Assembly (NCBI GenBank): GCA_007128075.1
Contig: SKYD01000078.1
Coordinates: 1 to 6,673, forward strand
Direction of reading: 5' to 3'
Length of the DNA: 6,673 nt
Source: Thiorhodovibrio sp.
GTDB lineage: Bacteria > Pseudomonadota > Gammaproteobacteria > Chromatiales > Chromatiaceae
Shown here: positions 1 through 5,363 of the stretch, in pieces
Layout of the letters: each line of letters begins with the position of its first letter
Position numbering within the stretch: position 1 is the stretch's first letter
Program-made: the position numbers and the translations under genes
The notes under the pieces: generated by a model
What the model was told of the DNA's origin: nothing
What the model saw: only the letters and a program-made list of their open reading frames with translations
Databases searched by the model: none

Positions 1-161
1 AACACGGAGAATGCACTTAAAGCGGCATCTTCGATTGTATAGCGTTGATTGTTTCCGCCCTTGCGGTGTTCTGGCAACACACTTAGAAACTCGCGGATGC
101 GAGTCATTAGCTGGGTGGTGGAAAATAGATTTGGTATCTTTTGTTTATTTTTTGAAACCAT
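1..161 (-). CDS. Transposase-like protein, N-terminal fragment (cut by left window edge)
   Basis: The minus strand reads open from an ATG at 161 to the window edge, giving 53 codons plus two bases. The first 18 residues are polar; then comes MTRIREFLSVLPEHRKG followed by NNQRYTIEDAALSAFSV. From memory this resembles the start of a group of DDE transposases whose N-termini carry a 'lPDhRkg..n.rYs..DaalsAFsvF' pattern; I could not run a search. An in-frame TAA three codons before ATG 161 limits the start, and ATG 107 is the alternative. There is no clear Shine-Dalgarno sequence. A perfect TATAAT lies on the same strand about 37 bases upstream. The gene diverges from ispE and occupies the side where lolB usually sits. 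The C-terminal catalytic part and the left end of the element are outside the window, so it is unknown whether the gene is intact. Family assignment is inference. Confidence 0.6.
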   Translation of the reverse strand, partial: MVSKNKQKIPNLFSTTQLMTRIREFLSVLPEHRKGGNNQRYTIEDAALSAFSV

Positions 162-197
162 TGGTTGAATTTAGAGCCTTGATTGATCTGAAAATCC

Positions 198-203
198 ATT
201 ATA
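198..203 (-). promoter_or_regulatory. Possible -10 box for the transposase-like gene
   Basis: The minus strand carries a perfect TATAAT here, 37 to 42 bases before the ATG at 161. No good -35 hexamer lies 16-18 bases further upstream; a TTGAAC at 215-220 is only 11 bases away. The surrounding sequence is AT-rich, so the match may be chance. Confidence 0.25.
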
Positions 204-279
204 AAACAACATAGGTTCAAATTTAGAATTGCTGGAGTCGTGCGGCTTACACTTGCCACGCTGTTGATCGCGGCATACC

Positions 280-308
280 ATGAGACGCAATTCAATCTCT
301 GATACAAT
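280..308 (+). promoter_or_regulatory. Candidate sigma-70 promoter for the ispE operon
   Basis: ATGAGA (280-285, four of six matches to TTGACA) and TACAAT (303-308, five of six matches to TATAAT) are separated by 17 bases, facing ispE about 200 bases downstream. A second option is a perfect TTGACA at 363-368, but the sequence 16-18 bases after it (TAGTGA at best) is a poor -10 box. Neither is proven; a long leader would be implied. Confidence 0.3.
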
Positions 309-368
309 GGGATCAAAAGAAGCCCGAGTTGTTTGTTAAGCGACCATACAATTTTGCGGGACTTGACA

Positions 369-494
369 TCATGCAACGCGGAGATAGTGACACTGATGCT
401 TACGCTTGAAACAACGGTGCGCGACGCTTGCAATGCGCAGGCGTTCGCGCTCCACTTCGTGACGCGACTCGCTGGCGGGTCGCTCGTGATCCAT
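369..494 (-). CDS. Doubtful 41-codon open reading frame
   Basis: A minus-strand frame runs from ATG 494 to a TGA at 369-371 and would encode 41 residues, rich in Arg, Glu and His (it begins MDHERPASESRHEVERERLR). It is preceded by GGAG six bases before the ATG, a well-placed ribosome binding site, while ispE on the other strand has none. I do not recognise the product. There is no domain, membrane segment or signal peptide, and a frame this short can occur by chance. The start is only 12 bases from the ispE start, so if expressed it would be divergent from ispE. Confidence 0.15.
   Translation of the reverse strand: MDHERPASESRHEVERERLRIASVAHRCFKRKHQCHYLRVA
464..483 (+). promoter_or_regulatory. 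Hairpin 22 bases before the ispE start codon
   Basis: GCGACTCGC (464-472) and GCGGGTCGC (475-483) pair over nine positions with one T-G wobble and a two-base tip (in practice a four-base loop). There is no T-run after it, so it is not a classical terminator. It lies in the presumed ispE leader, where it could affect translation, or could simply be chance in GC-rich sequence. Confidence 0.3.
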
Positions 495-505
495 GACTTG
501 CTCCT

Positions 506-1363
506 ATGATCCACGCTCAACCGCAAGCTGATGGTGCCTGGCTGGCACCAGCAAAGCTCAATCTGATGTTGCGGGTGCTTGGTCGCCGTGATGACGGCTA
601 CCATCTCTTGCAAACCGTGTTTCAGTTTCTTGACCGCGCTGATCGCATTTATCTTCAGCCACGCCCGGATGGAGACATCCAGCGGGTGCGCGGCTCCAAC
701 CAAATTGCCCCAGAAGCCGATCTCACCGTGCGGGCGGCTCGTTTGCTGCAAACTGCCACCGGCTGTTCGCTGGGGGTCGAGATTGCAGTGGATAAAATCC
801 TCCCTATGGGCGGGGGGCTGGGTGGTGGCAGTTCGGACGCTGCCACGGTGCTGCATGGGCTGAATCAATGTTGGAATCTAGGCTGTAGCCTTGATGAGCT
901 TGCCGAGCTCGGGTTGCGTTTGGGGGCGGATGTGCCAGTGTTTGTGCGCGCCCAAGCGGCCTGGGCAGAGGGCGTGGGTGAACAACTGACTGCCGTCGAG
1001 TTGCCCGAGCCCTGGTATCTGGTGCTCACGCCACCGCAAGCGGTCTCGACTGCCGCCGTTTTTTGTCATCCCGACTTGACAAGAGACTCACAACCCATCA
1101 CAATAACCGACTTTGCTGCTGGTGATCGGCGCAACGATTGTCTTACAGTCGTTTTAGCGCAGTATGCAGAGGTTAAGGCTGCCTATAGTTGGCTTAACCA
1201 GCACACAACAGCGTATCTCACCGGCACGGGTGGCTGTCTGTTTGCGGTGTTTGAGTCACAAGCCCAAGCGACCGCCGTTGCAGCGCAGGTGCCTGCGCAA
1301 TGGTCGCCGTTTGTGGCGAAAGGTTGTAACCAGTCACCGTTGATGCAGCAAGTTGCACCATAG
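506..1363 (+). CDS. ispE: 4-diphosphocytidyl-2-C-methyl-D-erythritol kinase
   Basis: Cytosolic GHMP-family kinase of the non-mevalonate (MEP) isoprenoid pathway; it phosphorylates the 2-hydroxyl of CDP-methylerythritol using ATP. The 285 residues compare with 283 in E. coli. Visible motifs are PAKLNL with Lys17, the glycine-rich ATP loop PMGGGLGGGSSDAA at about 100-113, GADVPVFV with the catalytic Asp142, AEGVGEQL, the NDC motif, and near the C-terminus TGTGGC followed by FVAKGCNQSPL. All have clear E. coli counterparts; the third motif has Gly where E. coli has Ala (TGTGAC). ATG 506 is the only sensible start because an in-frame TGA lies at 494-496, yet no Shine-Dalgarno sequence precedes it. 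The gene ends 10 bases before tRNA-Gln, so the two are probably cotranscribed and the tRNA processed out. lolB, the usual upstream neighbour, is missing. Confidence 0.96.
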   Translation: MIHAQPQADGAWLAPAKLNLMLRVLGRRDDGYHLLQTVFQFLDRADRIYLQPRPDGDIQRVRGSNQIAPEADLTVRAARLLQTATGCSLGVEIAVDKILPMGGGLGGGSSDAATVLHGLNQCWNLGCSLDELAELGLRLGADVPVFVRAQAAWAEGVGEQLTAVELPEPWYLVLTPPQAVSTAAVFCHPDLTRDSQPITITDFAAGDRRNDCLTVVLAQYAEVKAAYSWLNQHTTAYLTGTGGCLFAVFESQAQATAVAAQVPAQWSPFVAKGCNQSPLMQQVAP

Positions 1364-1373
1364 TTTCTATCTT

Positions 1374-1448
1374 TGGGGTGTCGCCAAGTGGTAAGGCACT
1401 GGGTTTTGATCCCAGCATTCCCAGGTTCGAATCCTGGCACCCCAGCCA
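1374..1448 (+). tRNA. tRNA-Gln (anticodon UUG)
   Basis: A 75-base cloverleaf can be folded: acceptor TGGGGTG with CACCCCA (1374-1380 / 1438-1444), D-arm GCC/GGC, anticodon stem CTGGG/CCCAG enclosing the loop TTTTGAT with anticodon TTG, T-arm CCAGG/CCTGG with loop TTCGAAT, discriminator G and an encoded CCA end. The weak first pair (U1-A72) is a known identity feature of glutamine tRNA in E. coli, and the sequence is very close to E. coli tRNA-Gln. It lies 10 bases after ispE and 31 bases before prs with no terminator or clear promoter of its own, so it is probably released from the ispE-prs transcript by processing. Placement between ispE and prs matches Pseudomonas. Confidence 0.98.
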
Positions 1449-1479
1449 CTTCAATCCAACATGATCAAGTGAGAGAGTC

Positions 1480-2439
1480 GTGCCCGATAGCCCCAGTCAG
1501 ATGATGGTGTTTTCAGGTAACGCCAACCCTGATCTATCCGCTGAAATCGCCAGCTATCTGAGCCTACCGCTCGGCAAAGCCCTCGTCGGGCAGTTTAGCG
1601 ACGGCGAGGTGATGACCGAAATTCAAGAGAATGTTCGTGGGCGCGATGTGTTTGTCGTCCAGCCGACCTGTGCCCCCACTAATGACAATCTGCTTGAGCT
1701 GTTGGTGATGATTGATGCCCTGCGCTGGGCATCTGCCAAGCGCATCACTGCGGTGATTCCCTATTTTGGCTACGCCCGACAGGATCGCCGCCCACGCTCA
1801 GCGCGAGTGCCGATTACCGCCCGTCTGGTTGCCAAAATGATTGGCTCAGCGGGTGCGGATCGGGTGTTGACCGTTGATCTCCATGCCGATCAGATTCAAG
1901 GCTTTTTTGATATTCCAGTCGATAATGTGTATGCCTCGCCGATTTTGCTCGGCGACATCTGGAGGCGCAAATATCCGAACCTGATCGTGGTTTCCCCGGA
2001 TGTCGGCGGCGTGGTGCGGGCGCGGGCATTGGCAAAGCGACTTGATGATGCCGATCTTGCCATCATCGACAAGCGCCGACCGCGTGCCAATGAGGCGCGG
2101 GTGATGAACATCATCGGCGATGTCAGTGGGCGCACCTGTGTATTAGTCGATGATCTGGTCGATACTGCTGGAACCCTGTGCAAAGCAGCAGCCGCACTGA
2201 AAGCGCATGGTGCATGTAAAGTGTTGGCCTATTGCACCCATCCCGTGCTTTCCGTTCCCGCAGTAGAAAACATTGTCGCCTCGCAGCTCGATGAGCTGGT
2301 GGTCACCAACACCATTCCGTTGCGCCCCGATGCCGCCAATTGTCCGAAAATTCGTCAGTTAAGCATCGGTGAGCTGTTGGCCGAGACCATGCGTCGCGTC
2401 TCCAGCGAGGAGTCGGTCAGCTCGTTATTTGTTGATTAA
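1480..2439 (+). CDS. prs: Ribose-phosphate pyrophosphokinase (PRPP synthase)
   Basis: Makes phosphoribosyl pyrophosphate from ribose 5-phosphate and ATP in the cytosol, feeding purine, pyrimidine, NAD, histidine and tryptophan synthesis. The protein is 319 residues (E. coli 315), class I. Visible blocks are FSDGEV at 39-44, ENVRGRDVF at 50-58, the ATP and flexible-loop segment YFGYARQDRR at 95-104 followed by RSARVPITA, TVDLHADQIQGFF at 131-143 with metal-binding His135, SPDVGGVVRARALAK at 172-186, the KRRPR loop at 198-202, and the PRPP-binding motif VLVDDLVDTAGTL at 221-233 (Ala230 where E. coli has Gly). The GTG start is chosen because MPDS aligns with the E. coli MPD start and a GAGAGAG purine run lies just upstream; ATG 1501 and 1504 are less likely. 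The gene follows tRNA-Gln by 31 bases. Confidence 0.97.
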   Translation: MPDSPSQMMVFSGNANPDLSAEIASYLSLPLGKALVGQFSDGEVMTEIQENVRGRDVFVVQPTCAPTNDNLLELLVMIDALRWASAKRITAVIPYFGYARQDRRPRSARVPITARLVAKMIGSAGADRVLTVDLHADQIQGFFDIPVDNVYASPILLGDIWRRKYPNLIVVSPDVGGVVRARALAKRLDDADLAIIDKRRPRANEARVMNIIGDVSGRTCVLVDDLVDTAGTLCKAAAALKAHGACKVLAYCTHPVLSVPAVENIVASQLDELVVTNTIPLRPDAANCPKIRQLSIGELLAETMRRVSSEESVSSLFVD

Positions 2440-2442
2440 ACC

Positions 2443-2456
2443 GCGCCATCTGGCGC
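2443..2456 (+). promoter_or_regulatory. Small hairpin after prs, possibly part of an rplY leader
   Basis: GCGCCA and TGGCGC form a six-pair stem with only two bases between them (four after opening the last pair), directly after the prs stop. No T-run follows. Its 3' arm (TGGCG, 2451-2455) could instead pair with CGCCG (2466-2470), which is the 5' arm of the terminator-like hairpin downstream, so the two structures could be alternatives. Confidence 0.35.
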
Positions 2457-2463
2457 TTAGTGC

Positions 2464-2507
2464 AACGCCGGTTCCTGGTCGCGGGTCGCCGGCGTTCTTT
2501 TTTATTT
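2464..2507 (+). terminator. Intrinsic terminator or attenuator between prs and rplY
   Basis: AACGCCGG (2464-2471) pairs perfectly with CCGGCGTT (2489-2496), with a 17-base loop, and is followed at once by a T-rich run (CTTTTTTATTT). This is a classical intrinsic terminator shape. It may simply end the ispE-tRNA-prs transcript. However, the rplY ribosome binding site overlaps the end of the T-run and no separate rplY promoter is seen in the 80-base gap. rplY expression then depends on readthrough, which suggests attenuation. Confidence 0.7.
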
Positions 2508-2519
2508 GGAGAATGATCC

Positions 2520-3140
2520 ATGAGCGAAACTTTTTATATCAGCGCCGAGCCGCGTAGCGATTCTGGGACGGGTGCGAGCCGCCGCCTGCGTCGCCAAGGC
2601 CAGGTTCCGGGAATTTTGTACGGCGGTGGTGAATCCCCGCAGATGTTTTCAATTGCGCACAGCGAGCTACTCAAACAGCTTGAGCATGAGGCGTTTTATT
2701 CCACCTTGCTTGACCTAGAGCTTGAGGGACAGACCACCCGCGTGGTGCTTAAAGACCTGCAACGACATCCTGCCAAGCCCTTTATTTTGCACATTGATTT
2801 GCAGCGCGTCTCGCAACATGAAACCCTGCGCATGACCGTTCCAGTGCATTTTGATCACGAAGACACCTGTAAGGGCGTGAAACTCGGCGGCAAGATCGCC
2901 CACAACATCACCGAGCTGGAGATTCTGTGTCTGCCTGCCGATCTTCCCGAATACATTGCCATTGATATGTCAGAAATGGCGATTGGCGATACCCTGCATG
3001 TGCGCGAGCTGGTGTTACCAGCGGGTGTTGAGTTAGCACATGGCACAGATCTTGATGCACCGGTGGTGCAGGTGCTCTCTGGCTACGGCGGCTCTGATGC
3101 CGACGACGAGCAAGAAGGCGCCACCGAGGATGACAGCTAA
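2520..3140 (+). CDS. rplY: 50S ribosomal protein L25, general stress protein CTC family
   Basis: Binds 5S rRNA in the large ribosomal subunit. At 206 residues it is the long two-domain (TL5/CTC) form, not the roughly 94-residue E. coli form. The N-terminal L25 domain spans about 4-95 and shows GTGASRRLRRQGQVPGILYG (17-36) and LKDLQRHPAKP (77-87). The C-terminal beta domain runs from about 98 to 185 and includes GGKIAHN. The last 16 residues are strongly acidic (SDADDEQEGATEDDS), as is common in this family. The start ATG has a strong ribosome binding site, TTGGAGAA, about seven bases upstream. pth begins eight bases after the stop, so both are probably on one transcript. A terminator-like hairpin directly before the gene may control it. 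Confidence 0.96.
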   Translation: MSETFYISAEPRSDSGTGASRRLRRQGQVPGILYGGGESPQMFSIAHSELLKQLEHEAFYSTLLDLELEGQTTRVVLKDLQRHPAKPFILHIDLQRVSQHETLRMTVPVHFDHEDTCKGVKLGGKIAHNITELEILCLPADLPEYIAIDMSEMAIGDTLHVRELVLPAGVELAHGTDLDAPVVQVLSGYGGSDADDEQEGATEDDS

Positions 3141-3148
3141 ATCGGCTG

Positions 3149-3739
3149 ATGTCTGGCATCCGTCTTCTGATTGGTCTGGGCAACCCTGGCAGTCGCTACG
3201 CAGCCACGCGGCATAATGTTGGCTTTTGGTTAGCGGATCGTGTGGCGGCGGCCCATGGCGGCGTGTTTCGTGATGAGACACGCTTTCATGGCGCACTGTG
3301 CCGCCTGACGGTTGCCGACTGTGAATTGCGCCTGCTCAAACCGACCACCTTTATGAACCACAGTGGGCGCTCAGTCAGTGCCTTGGTGCGCTATTTTGAC
3401 CTCGAACCCGAGGCACTGCTGGTCGCTTACGATGAGCTGGATCTCCCCGTGGGTCAGGTGCGGCTAAAAAAAGGCGGTGGTCATGCCGGTCACAACGGAA
3501 TGCGCGATGTGATCGCTGCACTGGGCAACCGTGATTTCTGGCGGCTGCGCATCGGCATTGGTCACCCGGGTGACAAACAGCAAGTGGTCAATTATGTGCT
3601 CAATGCCCCAACGAAAACCGAAGCTGAACAATTGAGCGCGGGGCTTGCCACTGTTGAGCAGCACCTACCGGCACTGCTCAATGGCGAGTTTCAGCGGGTG
3701 ATGAATCAGCTACACGCTAACCGCGAGTCGCTGGCTTGA
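3149..3739 (+). CDS. pth: Peptidyl-tRNA hydrolase
   Basis: Cytosolic esterase that cleaves the bond between peptide and tRNA in prematurely released peptidyl-tRNAs, recycling tRNA. At 196 residues it is near the E. coli length (194). The family residues are in place: GLGNPG with Asn12, ATRHNVG with catalytic His22, PTTFMNHSG with Asn70, DELDLP with Asp95, the GGGHAGHNG motif with Asn116, and RLRIGIGHPGDK. The ATG is eight bases after the rplY stop; the only upstream purine-rich stretch (GAGGATGA) lies inside the rplY end, so translation may be coupled to rplY. The last 23 bases overlap the 3' end of ugd on the other strand. In related genomes ychF usually follows pth; here it does not. Confidence 0.97.
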   Translation: MSGIRLLIGLGNPGSRYAATRHNVGFWLADRVAAAHGGVFRDETRFHGALCRLTVADCELRLLKPTTFMNHSGRSVSALVRYFDLEPEALLVAYDELDLPVGQVRLKKGGGHAGHNGMRDVIAALGNRDFWRLRIGIGHPGDKQQVVNYVLNAPTKTEAEQLSAGLATVEQHLPALLNGEFQRVMNQLHANRESLA

Positions 3740-5063
3740 GCATCGAGCGCCCGATAGAAAGATAGGTTAATCCTGCCGCAGTAACGGTTTTGTGATCAAA
3801 CACATTGCGCCCATCAAAAATCACTGGCTCACGCAACAGTCGCTTGATGGCGGCAAAATCGGGGCTGCGGAATTGGCTCCATTCGGTTACAATGACCAGC
3901 GCATCCGCGTCCTCAAGCGCGTCCATCTGATTGTCCACTAAGACCAAATCTGATCGCTCGCCATAAATGCGCCGTGCCTCGGTGTTTGCCACTGGATCAA
4001 AGGCGCGAACCTTTGCCCCCGCTTGCCAGAGCTGTTCGATTAAACGCTGACTCGGTGCCTCGCGCATATCATCGGTATTGGGCTTAAACGCCAGCCCCCA
4101 CAGCGCCAGCGTTTTATCACGCAACGAGCCGCCAAAATAGTCGGCAATTTTAGCAAACAAGCGATTTTTTTGACGGTCATTGACCGCCTCAACTGCCTGT
4201 AATAATTGCGGTTGATAGCCGATATCCACGGCGGTGCGCTCCAGGGCGCGCACATCCTTAGGAAAACAAGAGCCGCCATAGCCACAACCTGGATAGATGA
4301 ATTGATAGCCGATGCGTGGATCAGAGCCAATTCCCACCCGTACATTTTCGATGTCAGCCCCCACCGCCTCGGCAATGTTGGATAGCTCATTCATAAAGCT
4401 GATTTTGGTCGCCAACATGGCGTTGGCTGCGTATTTGGTGAGTTCCGCCGAGCGGATGTCCATGACCAGCAGCCGATCATGGCTGCGGTTGAACGGCGCG
4501 TAGAGTGCGCGCAACAGCTCGCCAGTGCGTGGATTGTCGGTGCCAACGATGACACGATCAGGGCGCATAAAATCTTCAATCGCCGCGCCTTCTTTGAGAA
4601 ATTCGGGGTTGGAGACCACATCAAACTCAATATCGACTTGACGGGCAGCCAGTCGTTCATGAATCGTAGCAGCAACCCGATCCGCTGTACCCACTGGAAC
4701 GGTTGATTTATCGACAACGATGCGATAATCGCTGAGATGATCGCCGATTGCCTGCGCCACTTCGAGCACATAACGCAGATCCGCCGAGCCATCTTCATCG
4801 GGTGGCGTGCCCACCGCGATGAATAAAAACAACCCGTGCGCAATCCCAGCGACGGGATCGGTAGAGAATGCCAGCCGTCCAGCAGTGCGATTGCGCTCGA
4901 TGAGCTGATCCAGCCCTGGCTCATAAATCGGCACCCCGCCAGCATTGAGCAGCTCGATTTTGGTCGCATCGACATCAATGCACAACACCTCGTTTCCGAC
5001 CTCAGCAAGACACGCGCCCGTCACCAGACCCACATAGCCACTGCCAAAAATAGTAATTCGCAT
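3717..5063 (-). CDS. ugd: UDP-glucose 6-dehydrogenase
   Basis: Oxidises UDP-glucose to UDP-glucuronate with two NAD+, providing precursor for capsule, exopolysaccharide or lipid A modification. The 448 residues form the usual three domains. The N-terminal Rossmann fold has GSGYVGLVTG at 7-16 and Asp30 at the end of the second strand; VDKSTVPVGT is at 117-126 and NPEFLKEGAAI at 152-162. The central domain contains LTKYAANAMLATK (Lys210, Asn214) and the catalytic block GYGGSCFPKD (261-270) with nucleophile Cys266. The C-terminal domain has GLAFKPNTDDMREAPS, FDP and FDGRN. It could in principle be GDP-mannose dehydrogenase, but these motifs fit Ugd (TuaD/RkpK type) better. The ATG follows a poorly spaced AAGG (13 bases). 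The gene stands alone and convergent to pth, with no polysaccharide genes visible. The alternative symbol udg is also used. Confidence 0.94.
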   Translation of the reverse strand: MRITIFGSGYVGLVTGACLAEVGNEVLCIDVDATKIELLNAGGVPIYEPGLDQLIERNRTAGRLAFSTDPVAGIAHGLFLFIAVGTPPDEDGSADLRYVLEVAQAIGDHLSDYRIVVDKSTVPVGTADRVAATIHERLAARQVDIEFDVVSNPEFLKEGAAIEDFMRPDRVIVGTDNPRTGELLRALYAPFNRSHDRLLVMDIRSAELTKYAANAMLATKISFMNELSNIAEAVGADIENVRVGIGSDPRIGYQFIYPGCGYGGSCFPKDVRALERTAVDIGYQPQLLQAVEAVNDRQKNRLFAKIADYFGGSLRDKTLALWGLAFKPNTDDMREAPSQRLIEQLWQAGAKVRAFDPVANTEARRIYGERSDLVLVDNQMDALEDADALVIVTEWSQFRSPDFAAIKRLLREPVIFDGRNVFDHKTVTAAGLTYLSIGRSMLKPATRG

Positions 5064-5100
5064 CGTGTTTGTGATACCTTAATTTAGGATGAAACTACGC

Positions 5101-5129
5101 ATTTTAGCAAGGTTAGATGAACATGTTGT
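5101..5129 (-). promoter_or_regulatory. Candidate promoter for ugd
   Basis: Read on the minus strand, TGCTAAAAT (5109 to 5101) is an extended -10 box, 38 bases before the ugd ATG. ACAACA at 5129-5124, 17 bases further upstream, matches only the last half of TTGACA; extended -10 promoters tolerate that. A short palindrome, AACATGTT (5120-5127), overlaps the -35 position. Confidence 0.4.
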
Positions 5130-5187
5130 TGCGAAAGATGTTTGCGTGGTATCGTTAAATTTTCCGTACTTTAGTGTTCTTTTGCTC

Positions 5188-5193
5188 TATAAT
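5188..5193 (+). promoter_or_regulatory. Possible distal -10 box for the ATPase gene
   Basis: A perfect TATAAT on the plus strand, about 170 bases before the GTG start. No recognisable -35 box lies at the right distance (CGTACT at 17 bases matches two of six), so activity would need an activator or it is a chance match. Confidence 0.25.
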
Positions 5194-5266
5194 CATATTG
5201 TGAGCGAATGAATACTTTGATGGCGCAATGTCAAGGTATTGGTCTGGAAAATGATTCGATACTTGC

Positions 5267-5294
5267 TTGTTGATCGATCAAATTAGGGTACAAT
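5267..5294 (+). promoter_or_regulatory. Candidate proximal promoter for the ATPase gene with palindromic operator
   Basis: TTGTTG (5267-5272, three of six) and TACAAT (5289-5294, five of six) are 16 bases apart and face the ATPase gene. The perfect 12-base palindrome TTGATCGATCAA (5270-5281) sits between them, and a second perfect palindrome, TTTGCGCAAA (5294-5303), begins on the last base of the -10 box. A dimeric repressor bound at either would block RNA polymerase. The regulator cannot be named from the sequence. Confidence 0.35.
5270..5281. repeat. Perfect 12-base palindrome TTGATCGATCAA
   Basis: The site reads identically on both strands and lies in the spacer of the proximal candidate promoter. 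It is a candidate operator. It contains two GATC tetramers sharing no bases, so Dam-type methylation could also affect it if the host has that enzyme. Confidence 0.5.
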
Positions 5295-5303
5295 TTGCGC
5301 AAA
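5294..5303. repeat. Perfect 10-base palindrome TTTGCGCAAA
   Basis: Identical on both strands, directly downstream of the candidate -10 box at 5289-5294 and thus near the expected transcription start. Candidate operator half of a pair with the palindrome at 5270-5281; centre-to-centre distance is about 23 bases. Confidence 0.45.
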
Positions 5304-5363
5304 ATTTCCAAGTCGCAGCGCCAGCGTGCGCTATTCATTATTATATTTCAGGAGACTACACAG

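Larger units (their letters stand above)
162..505. other. Gene-poor region between transposase and ispE; no lolB seen
   Basis: No reading frame in these 344 bases has convincing protein character. I translated the plus-strand frames and found only short open stretches broken by stops. One of them (GTG 240 to a TGA at 298-300) reads MRLTLATLLIAA, which is signal-peptide-like, but it ends after 20 codons without a lipobox. The region holds promoter-like boxes, a hairpin before ispE and a 41-codon minus-strand frame, all listed separately. In many gammaproteobacteria lolB lies directly before ispE; nothing recognisable as LolB remains here. One terminus of the transposase-bearing element should lie somewhere in the left part, but without the other end its inverted repeat cannot be identified. 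Confidence 0.6.
5064..5363. other. Divergent AT-rich intergenic region between ugd and the ATPase gene
   Basis: About 300 bases without a credible gene, clearly more AT-rich than its neighbours. It must hold the promoters of both divergent genes. I see an extended -10 box facing ugd, two -10-like boxes facing the ATPase gene, two perfect palindromes around the nearer of those, a weak stem (AGCGC 5317-5321 with GCGCT 5328-5332) in the ATPase leader, and the AGGAG ribosome binding site. No RNA gene or known riboswitch is recognisable by eye. Confidence 0.7.

Noticed and set aside
284..412. Plus-strand open stretch (from after TGA 281-283) that reads somewhat protein-like
   Set aside because: It has no start codon with a ribosome binding site, no third-position bias and only about 42 codons, so it is most likely chance.
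110..828. 12-base direct repeat GCTGGGTGGTGG at 110-121 and 817-828
   Set aside because: The second copy is the Gly-rich ATP loop of ispE, so its sequence is explained by protein coding; the match is likely chance in low-complexity G-rich sequence.
107..868. Minus-strand open frame of 253 codons across the ispE start and the upstream region
   Set aside because: Its first half is antisense to conserved ispE codons, and its end overlaps the transposase start in another frame. The translation shows no domain character.
1283..1298. Perfect stem GCGCAGG / CCTGCGC near the 3' end of ispE
   Set aside because: It lies within conserved coding sequence, has a two-base tip and no T-run, and is not a terminator.
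1183..1454. Minus-strand frames with GVPGFEPGN and GCQDSNLG segments
   Set aside because: These are the familiar artefact of translating the antisense strand of a tRNA gene, here tRNA-Gln, plus the ispE 3' end.
4391..5008. Minus-strand frame of 205 codons in another frame of ugd
   Set aside because: It overlaps the well-supported Ugd frame on the same strand and is rich in Cys, Trp, Arg and Ser, with no domain character.
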